A DNA stretch of 64,000 bases from NCBI RefSeq assembly GCF_900109295.1, contig NZ_FOIZ01000002.1:930001-994000 (forward strand), in the 5' to 3' direction. The position numbers were made by a program, and so were the translations under genes. Position 1 is the stretch's first letter; each line of letters opens with the position of its first letter. A model generated the notes under the pieces. It saw only the letters and a list, made by a program, of their open reading frames with translations, ran no database searches and was not told the DNA's origin. Below are positions 1-7,698 of this stretch, piece by piece. The stretch comes from Cognatiyoonia koreensis (GTDB taxonomy: Bacteria; Pseudomonadota; Alphaproteobacteria; Rhodobacterales; Rhodobacteraceae).

Positions 1-339
1 CGTCTGTCGAAGATTCGCAAGTTCGACAAGGAAGCGCTTGAAGTCACGCAATCCAAGCGCGCCGAACCACGTGTCGCATTCGGCGTTCTGGTCGAGCGCG
101 GGATGCTGCGTCCGGGCGAAGAACTCTGGTCGCTGAATGGTCGCCACAAGGCCAAGGTCCGTGCTGACGGCACGCTGATCGGGGACGATATCAAAGGATC
201 AATACATCAGGTCGGAGCGCACCTTGAGGGTGCCCCAAGCTGCAACGGCTGGACCTATTGGCAATTCAAGCGCGACGGACAGAAGGTGCCGATCGATCTG
301 CTTCGCCAGCAAATCCGAGCCGAGATGGCCAAACACTAA
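1..339 (+). CDS. ccrM: CcrM-type DNA adenine methyltransferase, C-terminal fragment
   Basis: The open frame enters from the left edge in frame 1 and ends at the TAA at 337-339, so only the last 112 residues are seen. They match the C-terminal RAMA-like domain of the alphaproteobacterial cell-cycle methylase CcrM: an RVAFGVLVERGMLRPG segment, then a sheet-rich stretch with KAKVRADG, GSIHQVGA and the hallmark APSCNGWTYW. CcrM methylates adenine in GANTC before division, and this domain helps it recognise DNA. The catalytic domain lies outside the window, so its motifs cannot be checked. A strong terminator follows 70 nt downstream, so this is probably the end of its transcript. Confidence 0.85.
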   Translation, partial: RLSKIRKFDKEALEVTQSKRAEPRVAFGVLVERGMLRPGEELWSLNGRHKAKVRADGTLIGDDIKGSIHQVGAHLEGAPSCNGWTYWQFKRDGQKVPIDLLRQQIRAEMAKH

Positions 340-408
340 CACGGGAATACCGCCGGTGCCTGTGGCCCGCTTGTCCCAACGAGGACAAGACCACTCGCAC
401 ATAACTTC

Positions 409-434
409 ACCCCGCCCTTGTGGCGGGGTTTTTT
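409..434 (+). terminator. Rho-independent terminator after ccrM
   Basis: A perfect 7-bp stem, CCCCGCC (410-416) and GGCGGGG (422-428), closes a 5-nt loop and is followed by six T residues. Confidence 0.9.
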
Positions 435-536
435 CTGTTGGCGCGGCGACGCGAGTGGCCACTCATTGATATTCCTCAAACGGCCCAGCGGCCGGCCAAT
501 TATACTACTCACATTAAGCCAGCAAAGGAGAAAGGG

Positions 537-941
537 ATGAAAGACATTCGTCTAGGTAACGGGATTGCGGCTGTTCTCTTGGTCGTATCAGGATCGGTCG
601 CCTTCGCGGACAGCGAATTGGGCGCAAATACCTATAATCAGTACTGTGCCACCTGCCACGGCGCGTCCGGCATGGGGGATGGTCCGTTGACTGAACACAT
701 GCTGATCAATGTGCCGGACTTGACACAGCTCGCGGCTGATAACCAAGGGGACTTCCCGCTACTTCGGGTCATGCACATCATTGATGGGCGAACCGGTTTA
801 CGTGGCCATGGCGGGCCAATGCCTGTTTATGGCGCGCTGTTTGACGAGGATGCGGATGAAAGAGCCTATGGCTCGGTATTCTATACGCACGCCAAGATTC
901 TGTCGTTGACGCGCTATCTCGAAAGCATTCAAGCCGAATGA
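537..941 (+). CDS. small secreted cytochrome c, single haem
   Basis: A protein of 134 residues. The ATG at 537 is chosen because AGGAG lies about 8 nt upstream and a signal peptide follows directly (hydrophobic residues 8-23, likely cleavage after AFA at 24); the open frame continues upstream through the terminator, which cannot be coding. CATCH at 37-41 is the covalent haem-binding CxxCH motif, followed by GASGMGDGP; Met95 in GGPMP is a plausible distal ligand. It should be a periplasmic class-I cytochrome c carrying electrons, with an unknown partner. It converges on alkB, but opposite strands make joint expression unlikely. A short perfect hairpin at 950-964 lies between the two genes, without a T-run. 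Confidence 0.85.
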   Translation: MKDIRLGNGIAAVLLVVSGSVAFADSELGANTYNQYCATCHGASGMGDGPLTEHMLINVPDLTQLAADNQGDFPLLRVMHIIDGRTGLRGHGGPMPVYGALFDEDADERAYGSVFYTHAKILSLTRYLESIQAE

Positions 942-966
942 TATTAGTAGGGTTCGTCGAACCCGG

Positions 967-2109
967 CTATCGCGGCATCGGGTTTGTGCCGTTCTTGTAA
1001 GGCGTCCAGTCTTCGATCTCCGGATAATAGCGCGCGCGCCACGCTTGCACACGCGGGTTCATCATCCGCCGCCATAGCGTGGGCGACACCGCGACCATTG
1101 TCATGACCGGATAGCCATAGGGCAGTTGCGGCGCGTCATTTTCTTCGTAGGTCTGCAAAAGCGGGAATCGCCGATCGGGTTTGTAATGATGGTCAGAATG
1201 CCGCTGCAGATTGATCAGCAACCAGTTCGATGCCCGGAACGAGGTATTCCACGAATGGCGCGGAAGGACATGTTCGTACTTGCCGTCACCAAGATGCTTT
1301 CGTGTCAGGCCGTAGTGTTCGATGTAATTCACCAGTTCCAGCTGGAAGAACGCCCAAAAAGCCTGCGTGGCAAAAAGGATCACGCCCCACCAGCCACCAA
1401 TGGCGGCTGCTACGGTAATGAACCCAAGCTGAAGCGCCCAATATCGCCAGAAGGGATTGGATAAATCCGTCCAAGGCTTGTTTTTTCGCGCCAGCATCGC
1501 TTTCTCGGCCTCGAAAGATGACACAAGGGATTCCTTCAGAACGCGCGGAAAAAATCGCCAGAAATGTTCATTGTAGCGGGCTGTCACCGGATCCTTTGGT
1601 GTGGCGACATAGCGATGATGCACCAGCAAATGCTCAGACCGGAAATGAGAATAAAGCACCGACGCGAGCAGTATATCGGCAAGCCAGCGTTCCAGCTTTG
1701 GTTTTTGATGCATCAATTCATGGCTGTAATTGATACCGATGGTTCCAGAAATGACGCCGATGCCTGCAAACAAGGCCCATTCTTCCCAGCCTGCCAGATG
1801 ATCGGTGTTCACAACGTAAATCATGATGCTCAACATCGTCAGGATCTGCACCGGTGCCCAAATGATGGTGATCGCCTTGTACCAGAACAGTTCCGCTTCG
1901 GCGGTCTGTGGATCGGCGTTGTCTTTGTTCAGGCCAATCAGCAGATCGAGGAACGAGAAAAGATACCAGGTCAGCACAGGCATAAACAGAAGCGTCCAGC
2001 CGCCGTAAGCTGCTGCAATCCAGGCAAATGGAATAAGCCCCAGTGAAAGCCAGAATGGCAAGGCTGGCCCAAGCTTCGCAAATCCGGATGCAGATGGAAT
2101 CGATGTCAT
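967..2109 (-). CDS. alkB: alkane 1-monooxygenase, AlkB family
   Basis: A protein of 380 residues, normal for AlkB, with several hydrophobic stretches in the first 130 residues and around 225-260. All histidine boxes of the membrane di-iron hydroxylases are present: HELMH (130-134), EHLLVHH followed by RYVATPKDP (159-174), NYIEHYG (261-267) and LQRHSDHH (301-308). The NYIEHYG and LQRHSDHH boxes are the AlkB signature and separate it from fatty-acid desaturases. It would hydroxylate the terminal carbon of medium-chain alkanes at the inner membrane. GGAG precedes the ATG. It lies 49 nt downstream of mutY on the same strand. No rubredoxin, rubredoxin reductase or alk regulator is nearby, so electrons must come from elsewhere. 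Confidence 0.9.
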   Translation of the reverse strand: MTSIPSASGFAKLGPALPFWLSLGLIPFAWIAAAYGGWTLLFMPVLTWYLFSFLDLLIGLNKDNADPQTAEAELFWYKAITIIWAPVQILTMLSIMIYVVNTDHLAGWEEWALFAGIGVISGTIGINYSHELMHQKPKLERWLADILLASVLYSHFRSEHLLVHHRYVATPKDPVTARYNEHFWRFFPRVLKESLVSSFEAEKAMLARKNKPWTDLSNPFWRYWALQLGFITVAAAIGGWWGVILFATQAFWAFFQLELVNYIEHYGLTRKHLGDGKYEHVLPRHSWNTSFRASNWLLINLQRHSDHHYKPDRRFPLLQTYEENDAPQLPYGYPVMTMVAVSPTLWRRMMNPRVQAWRARYYPEIEDWTPYKNGTNPMPR

Positions 2110-2158
2110 GGTTGCTCCTGTCCCGGTGATTGCAGGATAGTCATCCGGTGTCTCCCGC

Positions 2159-3211
2159 TCAATCGTGGCGTAGCGTCGCGGCGGCCAAATCGAAGACCTT
2201 TCGCATCACGGTTGGCAAAGCAGACGGGCTAAAGTCGTCATGCGCAATGAATTGTCCACGATCAGGCAACACTATCCGATCAACTTGGGCCGTAAGCACC
2301 TCCAGATGCAGATGGAAATGCGTGAAGGTGTGCCGTGCCTGTGCGTCCAGCGCTGTCCAGTCCGCGGCAAGCGGCGGATCGGGATCCGGGGACTCGCCCC
2401 ACTCCGATCCCGGCCAGCCCAGCATACCGCCTAAAAGTCCATTCTCGGGGCGTGTTTCCAGCAACCATGCGCCGTCTTCGCGCCGTGCGACGTAGGCGAT
2501 CCCCTTGCGTGTCGGAATTTTTTTCTTTGGCGTTTTCTTCGGCAACGCCTGTGCCGTCCCTGCGATCCGCGCCTTGCAGGGTGTGCGCCAGGGACAGATA
2601 CCGCAAGCGGGATTGCGGGGCGTGCAAATCGTTGCGCCAAGGTCCATCACGGCTTGGGCATAATCACCAGCGCGATGCTGAGGAGTGAGGCTTCTGGCGT
2701 AGTCCATCAGGATGGGTTTGGCTGCAGGCAGGGGCGTGTGTTCATCGTTGAGGCGCGCCATGACGCGTTCGACATTCCCATCGAGCACCGTTTCGGGCAG
2801 GTCAAATGCAATCGCCGATACAGCAGCGGCCGTATAAGGGCCGATACCGGGAAGGGTCAGAAGAATATCATGGTCTGCTGGAAATTGGCCGCCATGATCG
2901 GCAACGACAGTGCGTGCGCATTTCAGCAGATTGCGAGCCCGCGCGTAATAACCAAGCCCGGCCCATGCCGCCATGACGTCAGCATCATCCGCAGCGGCAA
3001 GATCGGACACGGTCGGCCAGATCCGTGTGAATTTCACAAAGTAGTCTTTGACCGCGGCAACGGTCGTCTGTTGTAACATGATTTCCGACATCCAGACAAA
3101 GTAGGGATCAGGCCTGTTGCCTGCTTTGCGATCAGCAGGCGAAATGCGCCAAGGCATGGTGCGCGCGTGAACATCGTACCAGTCCAGCAGATCATCGCTC
3201 AATTCACGCAA
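2159..3211 (-). CDS. mutY: A/G-specific adenine glycosylase MutY
   Basis: A protein of 350 residues that removes adenine mispaired with 8-oxoguanine. The catalytic Glu43 precedes MLQQT (45-49). The helix-hairpin-helix LPGIGPYT is at 120-127 and the catalytic Asp at 144. The [4Fe-4S] loop is intact, with Cys196, 203, 206 and 212 (C-x6-C-x2-C-x5-C). The C-terminal NUDIX-like domain that recognises 8-oxoG runs from about 230 to the end. The start appears to be TTG: it keeps the conserved N-terminus (LLDWYDVHARTMPWR) and has GGAG about ten nt upstream. An internal ATG at residue 19 would cut that helix. It diverges from the dciA-like gene. Confidence 0.95.
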   Translation of the reverse strand: MRELSDDLLDWYDVHARTMPWRISPADRKAGNRPDPYFVWMSEIMLQQTTVAAVKDYFVKFTRIWPTVSDLAAADDADVMAAWAGLGYYARARNLLKCARTVVADHGGQFPADHDILLTLPGIGPYTAAAVSAIAFDLPETVLDGNVERVMARLNDEHTPLPAAKPILMDYARSLTPQHRAGDYAQAVMDLGATICTPRNPACGICPWRTPCKARIAGTAQALPKKTPKKKIPTRKGIAYVARREDGAWLLETRPENGLLGGMLGWPGSEWGESPDPDPPLAADWTALDAQARHTFTHFHLHLEVLTAQVDRIVLPDRGQFIAHDDFSPSALPTVMRKVFDLAAATLRHD

Positions 3212-3278
3212 TATTTATGGCTCCAATTCGATCTGCCGCTGACTTGGCCTTCAACAGTCCTTAGACTAGAACGCAGAC

Positions 3279-3788
3279 ATGAAACAACCACGCCGCCACA
3301 GTACAACCAAAGGGTTTTCCCGCGCCGTCTCTTTGATGCAGACGCGCATCCGCAAGGCAAGCGAAGGGCGTGGCTTTTCGCAAACACGACTTTTGACCCA
3401 CTGGGAAGAAATTGTCGGGCAGGACACTGCGCGGATCGCGACACCCGTGAATATCTCATATTCGAAAGGCGGAATGGGCGCGACACTCGTCATTCTGACC
3501 ACTGGCTCTCAGGCCCCAATGCTGGAAATGCAAAAAGAACAGATTCGCGAGAAAGTGAATGCCTGCTACGGGTACCGCGCGATCGCTCGCGTTAAGATCA
3601 CGCAGACAGCGCCCGTGGGCTTTGCAGATGGCCGTGTCGCGTTCACACCTGCACCGCAAAAGACAAAGATTATCGACGCTGCCGTCAAGGAATCCGCAAA
3701 ATCAATGGCAGCACCCTGCCAAAGCGATGCTCTGCGCGAGGCCCTAGAGACATTGGCGAGAAACGTCTTATCTAAGAATAAACCATAA
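3279..3788 (+). CDS. DUF721 / DciA-like protein
   Basis: A protein of 169 residues with no signal or membrane segment. The central region (roughly 25-110: SEGRGFSQTRLLTHWEEIVG, then IATPVNI and LVILTTGSQAPMLE) matches DUF721, the KH-like domain of DciA, which loads the replicative helicase DnaB in bacteria lacking DnaC. In this family it commonly sits between mutY and a DsbA-like gene, as here. The C-terminal 50 residues are variable. It is 12 nt upstream of the thioredoxin-fold gene, so the two are probably co-transcribed. The replication role is transferred from the family; nothing in the sequence shows it directly. Confidence 0.75.
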   Translation: MKQPRRHSTTKGFSRAVSLMQTRIRKASEGRGFSQTRLLTHWEEIVGQDTARIATPVNISYSKGGMGATLVILTTGSQAPMLEMQKEQIREKVNACYGYRAIARVKITQTAPVGFADGRVAFTPAPQKTKIIDAAVKESAKSMAAPCQSDALREALETLARNVLSKNKP

Positions 3789-3800
3789 TCAGAGGTTACT

Positions 3801-4472
3801 ATGAAACGCAGAACACTCCTTACCGCCACTGGCGCGATCCTGGCGGCTGGCGCAGGCTGGCTCGTGCTTCAGCCGGGTCCAAATGGCGAGGCTTCGAACT
3901 TGCTGGCGGGAATTGCCAACGCACAGGACGGCACGGGCGATCCGGACTCTATTCCTGACATGGTGCTGGGCGCAGAAGATGCGCCGATCGAAGTCATTGA
4001 ATACGCGTCTTACACCTGCCCGCATTGCGCTAGTTTCCATTCTGACCAGTTCAAGCAACTCAAGGCGAACTATATCGATACTGGCAAGGTTCGATTCATC
4101 TATCGCGAGGTATATTTTGACCGGTTCGGGCTTTGGGCATCAATGATTGCCCGCTGTGGCGGGGAATCCCGCTTCTTTGGAATCACCGATCTGATCTATC
4201 AAAAACAGCGTGACTGGACGGCAAGCGGCGATCCAGCCGTGATCGTGGATGAGTTGCGCAAGATCGCCAAAACGGCTGGTCTCAACGAAGCAGCTCTGGA
4301 TGCCTGCATGTCCGATGGTGAAATGGCTGAAAGCCTTGTCGGCTGGTTCCAAACGAACGCTGAACGCGACGGAATCACTTCCACACCGTCCTTCCTGATC
4401 AATGGTGAGAAGTATTCGAACATGGCCTATCCGGATTTCGCCGCGATCCTGGACGAAAAACTGGCCGGTTAA
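3801..4472 (+). CDS. DsbA-family thiol:disulfide oxidoreductase
   Basis: A protein of 223 residues. The N-terminus MKRRTLLTATG with a hydrophobic stretch to about 24 is an export signal and carries a twin arginine, though not a full Tat motif. The active site CPHC is at 73-76 and a cis-proline segment STPSFLINGEKY near 195-205 completes the thioredoxin fold with its helical insertion. It should oxidise, or possibly isomerise, cysteines of periplasmic proteins. Homologues in Rhodobacteraceae usually precede smc, but here lpxK converges on it, sharing the TTAA at 4469-4472 so that both genes stop within the same four bases. Confidence 0.85.
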   Translation: MKRRTLLTATGAILAAGAGWLVLQPGPNGEASNLLAGIANAQDGTGDPDSIPDMVLGAEDAPIEVIEYASYTCPHCASFHSDQFKQLKANYIDTGKVRFIYREVYFDRFGLWASMIARCGGESRFFGITDLIYQKQRDWTASGDPAVIVDELRKIAKTAGLNEAALDACMSDGEMAESLVGWFQTNAERDGITSTPSFLINGEKYSNMAYPDFAAILDEKLAG

Positions 4473-5467
4473 TCCGGTGATCTAAGGCCAAGCCGTTGCA
4501 GTTGCGCATCCAGTGCGGTCCAGTCATCCAGCACCAACCGCACCGGAAACGGCAGGACTTTTGCGCGAAAGGCGCCGGGCAAACGCGCGGCGTCTTTTTC
4601 CGTTGTCACAAGCTGCGCGCCAGCGGCTCTCGCTTCGGCTTCAAGCCGCGCCATCAACGCGGGCGTGAGTGGCTCATGGTCCTCGAGCGCGTGAGTCTTG
4701 ACGACCAGCGCACCGGCCATGTCCAGTGTGCGAAAGAATTTTTCGGGATGCCCAATACCAGCAAAAGCCAGCACCCGAAGCCCCTTCCAGGGCATGCCTG
4801 TCAACAGCGGGTGCACCTGTCCGCTGAGGTGCGGCAGTGTCACAGGCCAGAGCGCATGGAATTTTTCCTGCGCGTCCGGCGGACCGATCGAAAGTAAAAG
4901 ATCGGCACGGTCAAGCCCAGTGTTAATCGGTTCGCGCAGTGGTCCTGCAGGGATGACCCGTCCGTTCCCAAAGCCACGAAAGGCATCGACGACAACAATG
5001 GAAACATCTTTTTCTACTGCCGGATTCTGAAACCCATCGTCCAGCACGATCACATCCGCGCCGGCATCTTGGGCTGATTTCACACCTGCGGCCCGGTCTT
5101 TTGCGACCCAAACCGGCGCGAACGCCGCTAGCAATAGTGGTTCGTCACCGGTTTCATCAGCTTGATGTGATTCAGGCAGGACTCTGACCGGCCCTTTCAA
5201 GGATCCCCCATAACCGCGCGAAATGACATGCGGCCGGTGACCTGCCGCTGTCAGCCGTTCGATCAGGGCGATCACCGTCGGTGTCTTCCCGGTGCCGCCA
5301 ATATTGATGTTGCCCACGCAAATCACCGGAACCGCTGCCTTGAAGGGCGAACCGCGTGAAAGCCTGATTTTGCTGGCAAAAGCATAGAGGGCGCTGAATG
5401 GTGCGAGTGCTCGTGCCACAAGGGCGGGCTTGTCGGGTGGATCATACCAGAACAGCGGCGCGGGCAT
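4469..5467 (-). CDS. lpxK: tetraacyldisaccharide 4'-kinase LpxK
   Basis: A protein of 332 residues, normal length. The P-loop GNINIGGTGKT (53-63) is the LpxK form of Walker A, and VISRGYGG and VIVLDDGFQNP follow as in characterised LpxK. It phosphorylates the 4'-position of the lipid A disaccharide at the cytoplasmic face of the inner membrane; the N-terminal hydrophobic helix (about 15-32) would anchor it. Its ATG directly follows the TAA of the upstream Kdo transferase gene (TAAATG), so translation is probably coupled. Together they form the last two cistrons of a minus-strand lipid A/core block. Confidence 0.92.
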   Translation of the reverse strand: MPAPLFWYDPPDKPALVARALAPFSALYAFASKIRLSRGSPFKAAVPVICVGNINIGGTGKTPTVIALIERLTAAGHRPHVISRGYGGSLKGPVRVLPESHQADETGDEPLLLAAFAPVWVAKDRAAGVKSAQDAGADVIVLDDGFQNPAVEKDVSIVVVDAFRGFGNGRVIPAGPLREPINTGLDRADLLLSIGPPDAQEKFHALWPVTLPHLSGQVHPLLTGMPWKGLRVLAFAGIGHPEKFFRTLDMAGALVVKTHALEDHEPLTPALMARLEAEARAAGAQLVTTEKDAARLPGAFRAKVLPFPVRLVLDDWTALDAQLQRLGLRSPD

Positions 5468-6589
5468 TTAAGGAGCCTCGCCATCGATTAGATGTTGCAG
5501 AATTGCAGACACAAGGGCCGCTGTGGCAGCCCCCCGTGATGTAATGTCCCAGCCGGCGTTTGCTTTCGCGGCTGCCTTGTCGACAGACAGCAATTGCGCC
5601 ACAGCTTCACCCAAGGCGGCGGGTGTCATTATTTGCAAGGTGGCATCGACACTCATCAGCTTCCGGAAGCGCTCCTGATATTTGCCCTGTGCAGGCCCGT
5701 GAATCGTCACCGAGCCCAGCGCTGCGGGATGAAACGGGTCATCGCGTGCCCCGCTATTGAAGGTCCCACCCAGAAAAGTGATGGGCGCGATACGATACCA
5801 AAGCCCCATGCTGTCGTCGTCATCCGCCAGATAGACTTGTGTTGATTCCTCGGGTTCTGCACCTGCTGACCGCAATGATGTATTAAGCCCTGCCGCGCGG
5901 CAGGTATCCGCGATCGCGCGACCTGATCCGGGCTGCGTTGGTGCGATTATCAGCAACAGACGATGCGCACGACGCGCGGCTTCGCGGTGGGCCTGACAAA
6001 GCATTTCGACATCTTCGGGTTGGGTTTCGGCGGCCAGCCAGACAGGGCGCGTGCCAAGAACTTCTGCCAGTTCCCGGCGGTCACTTTCGCGATAGGGCAG
6101 AACAGTGCTGGAATCACCCAAGGATCCGGCGATCTGGATCACATGATCAGGAACACCGGCCTGCACGAATGCCGACCTGTCACGCATGTCCTTCAGAAAG
6201 ACTGCATGCAGCTTGGCAAGATGCGATCGTCCCCGGCCCGGCAACCATCCGCGAGCAGGGCCATCCAGCATACTGGCGCTCCCTTCAAGAACGACAATCG
6301 GAAGATCGACGGCGTGGCAAGGAGCAAGGATATTCTGATCCAACAAACCACCCACCCACAAGACGGCGATCGGGCGATGGGCAAAGATGAATTGCCGGGT
6401 ATTCCGCTGGGTCGTGGGTGTTTTCAGTACACCTTCATCCCGCGGATCGGGCAAGGAGCAAAGGAACTGCACCCGATCCCCGTCTTGGCGCAATGTCTGT
6501 TCCAGTTCCGCGACCTGCTCGATCTGATTTGGGGACGAACACCGCGCCCAGATCACATGCTGATTTTGCCGAACATGCGACTGGGGCAT
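5468..6589 (-). CDS. divergent 3-deoxy-D-manno-octulosonic acid (Kdo) transferase, GT30
   Basis: A protein of 373 residues counted from the ATG at 6589, which lies 11 nt after the stop of the DUF4170 gene; the frame upstream of it only shadows that gene. The C-terminal half is recognisably WaaA/KdtA: RPVWLAAETQPEDVEM, LLLIIAPTQP, VYLADDDDSMGLWYRIAPITFLGG, then HPAALGSVTIHGP. It would add Kdo to lipid IVA using CMP-Kdo. Two oddities: the usual N-terminal membrane anchor and first 30-40 residues are absent, and the GGHNPLEP-like segment reads GGTFNSGARDDPFHPAALG. A second, canonical copy may exist elsewhere, or this may be a lineage variant. Confidence 0.8.
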   Translation of the reverse strand: MPQSHVRQNQHVIWARCSSPNQIEQVAELEQTLRQDGDRVQFLCSLPDPRDEGVLKTPTTQRNTRQFIFAHRPIAVLWVGGLLDQNILAPCHAVDLPIVVLEGSASMLDGPARGWLPGRGRSHLAKLHAVFLKDMRDRSAFVQAGVPDHVIQIAGSLGDSSTVLPYRESDRRELAEVLGTRPVWLAAETQPEDVEMLCQAHREAARRAHRLLLIIAPTQPGSGRAIADTCRAAGLNTSLRSAGAEPEESTQVYLADDDDSMGLWYRIAPITFLGGTFNSGARDDPFHPAALGSVTIHGPAQGKYQERFRKLMSVDATLQIMTPAALGEAVAQLLSVDKAAAKANAGWDITSRGAATAALVSAILQHLIDGEAP

Positions 6590-6600
6590 GGCGCGTGACC

Positions 6601-6843
6601 CTAACCCAGTTCTTCGGTCGGGGAGGCCTCGGTTTCTTCGTCCCGAAGGCGATGAATGTGTGCAATGAAATACCGCATGTGCGCGTTGTCTACGGTGCGA
6701 TGCGCGGCGCTTTTCCACGCGTTATAAGCGCTAGCATAATCAGGATACATGCCCACGATATCGATCGCGTCGACATCCTTGAACGCGTTCTTCGTCGGGT
6801 CGACGAGTTCTCCGCCAAAGACAAGATGCAGGCGCTGGGTCAT
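6601..6843 (-). CDS. DUF4170 family protein
   Basis: A soluble protein of 80 residues (MTQRLHLVFGGELVDPTKN, then DIVGMYPDYASAYNAWKSAA and AHMRYFIAHIHRL). It matches the short DUF4170 proteins found just upstream of the Kdo transferase in Rhodobacteraceae, and has no known biochemical role. The pattern, a small alpha/beta unit with a VDNAHMRYF segment, suggests a partner or regulator of the neighbouring transferase, but that is inference from position only. GGAAACTCC lies upstream of its ATG. The 11-nt gap to the next gene implies co-transcription. Confidence 0.8.
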   Translation of the reverse strand: MTQRLHLVFGGELVDPTKNAFKDVDAIDIVGMYPDYASAYNAWKSAAHRTVDNAHMRYFIAHIHRLRDEETEASPTEELG

Positions 6844-6924
6844 AGGAGTTTCCTTTAGTGAATGTCAGTATTTCTGCCAATCTATGGGCTGCTTGTTCAA
6901 GACACAATCAATCTGCGCGACAGG

Positions 6925-7698
6925 TCAGATAAGCGCAGAGGCAATCGCCCGATGGACCGGACCCGCAGCGATCACGCCATTGACCTGCGGCATCTGGTTA
7001 TTCAGTCGTAACGGTCGGGCCTGCCTGTCCGTCACGGTGCCTCCCGCCTCGGCAACAATCAATGCGCCTGCGGCGATGTCCCATTCCCAGGTTGGTCGCA
7101 ACGTCATCATCGCGTCAAAACGGGCTTCGGCGACAAGGCAAAGGCGGTAGGCTAATGATGACCGAAACGTCCGCTTTATTGGTGGTGTAACCCCACCTTT
7201 CCAGAAATCGGGTTGCATTGTAATCTTGTTAGTCAGCACCGTTGCGGCGGCAAGATCTGCCTGTCCTGTCACGGAAAGCCGTGACCCATTCAGCGTTGCA
7301 CCCTGTCCGCGCAACGCGGCGTAGGTCTTTCCACGTTCCGGCATGATAACAACGCCCACGAGCGGCACGCCATCTTCAACAATGGCAAGCGAGATGGCCC
7401 AATCCCTGGAACGTTCGATGAAGGCGCGCGTGCCGTCAATCGGATCAATCACAAACTGGCGGCGGGTTGTCAGACGCGCTTTGGCGTCTTCGGATTCCTC
7501 TGATAGCCAGCCATAATCTGGGCGCGCTGCCTGAAGAACCGCTGCCAGATGAGCGTTCACTGCCAGATCAGCTTCTGTCACCGGTCCGGCATTGTCGTCC
7601 TTGTTCCAGATGCGCGGATCGCGTCCAAAGTACGAAGACGCAATCTCACCTGCTTTCTGTCCCGCCTCCAACAAAAGCGCGAGATCAGTCTCCGGCAA
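6925..7698 (-). CDS. inositol monophosphatase family / CysQ-like 3'(2'),5'-bisphosphate nucleotidase
   Basis: A protein of 257 residues with the full metal site of the Mg-dependent, Li-sensitive phosphatase family: LSEESED (65-71), DPIDGTRAFI (85-94) and WDIAAGALIVAEAGG (about 209-223). The family includes inositol monophosphatases, CysQ (which removes 3'-phosphoadenosine 5'-phosphate made during sulfate assimilation) and histidinol phosphatases. The DPIDGT-RAFIER context fits CysQ or histidinol phosphatase better than a generic IMPase, but substrate cannot be decided here. It overlaps the end of pmbA by 14 nt, so translation is coupled. Confidence 0.85.
   Translation of the reverse strand: MPETDLALLLEAGQKAGEIASSYFGRDPRIWNKDDNAGPVTEADLAVNAHLAAVLQAARPDYGWLSEESEDAKARLTTRRQFVIDPIDGTRAFIERSRDWAISLAIVEDGVPLVGVVIMPERGKTYAALRGQGATLNGSRLSVTGQADLAAATVLTNKITMQPDFWKGGVTPPIKRTFRSSLAYRLCLVAEARFDAMMTLRPTWEWDIAAGALIVAEAGGTVTDRQARPLRLNNQMPQVNGVIAAGPVHRAIASALI

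Noticed and set aside
420..536. upstream start of the cytochrome c frame
   Set aside because: It would pass through a strong terminator and has no ribosome site; ATG 537 has AGGAG and begins a signal peptide.
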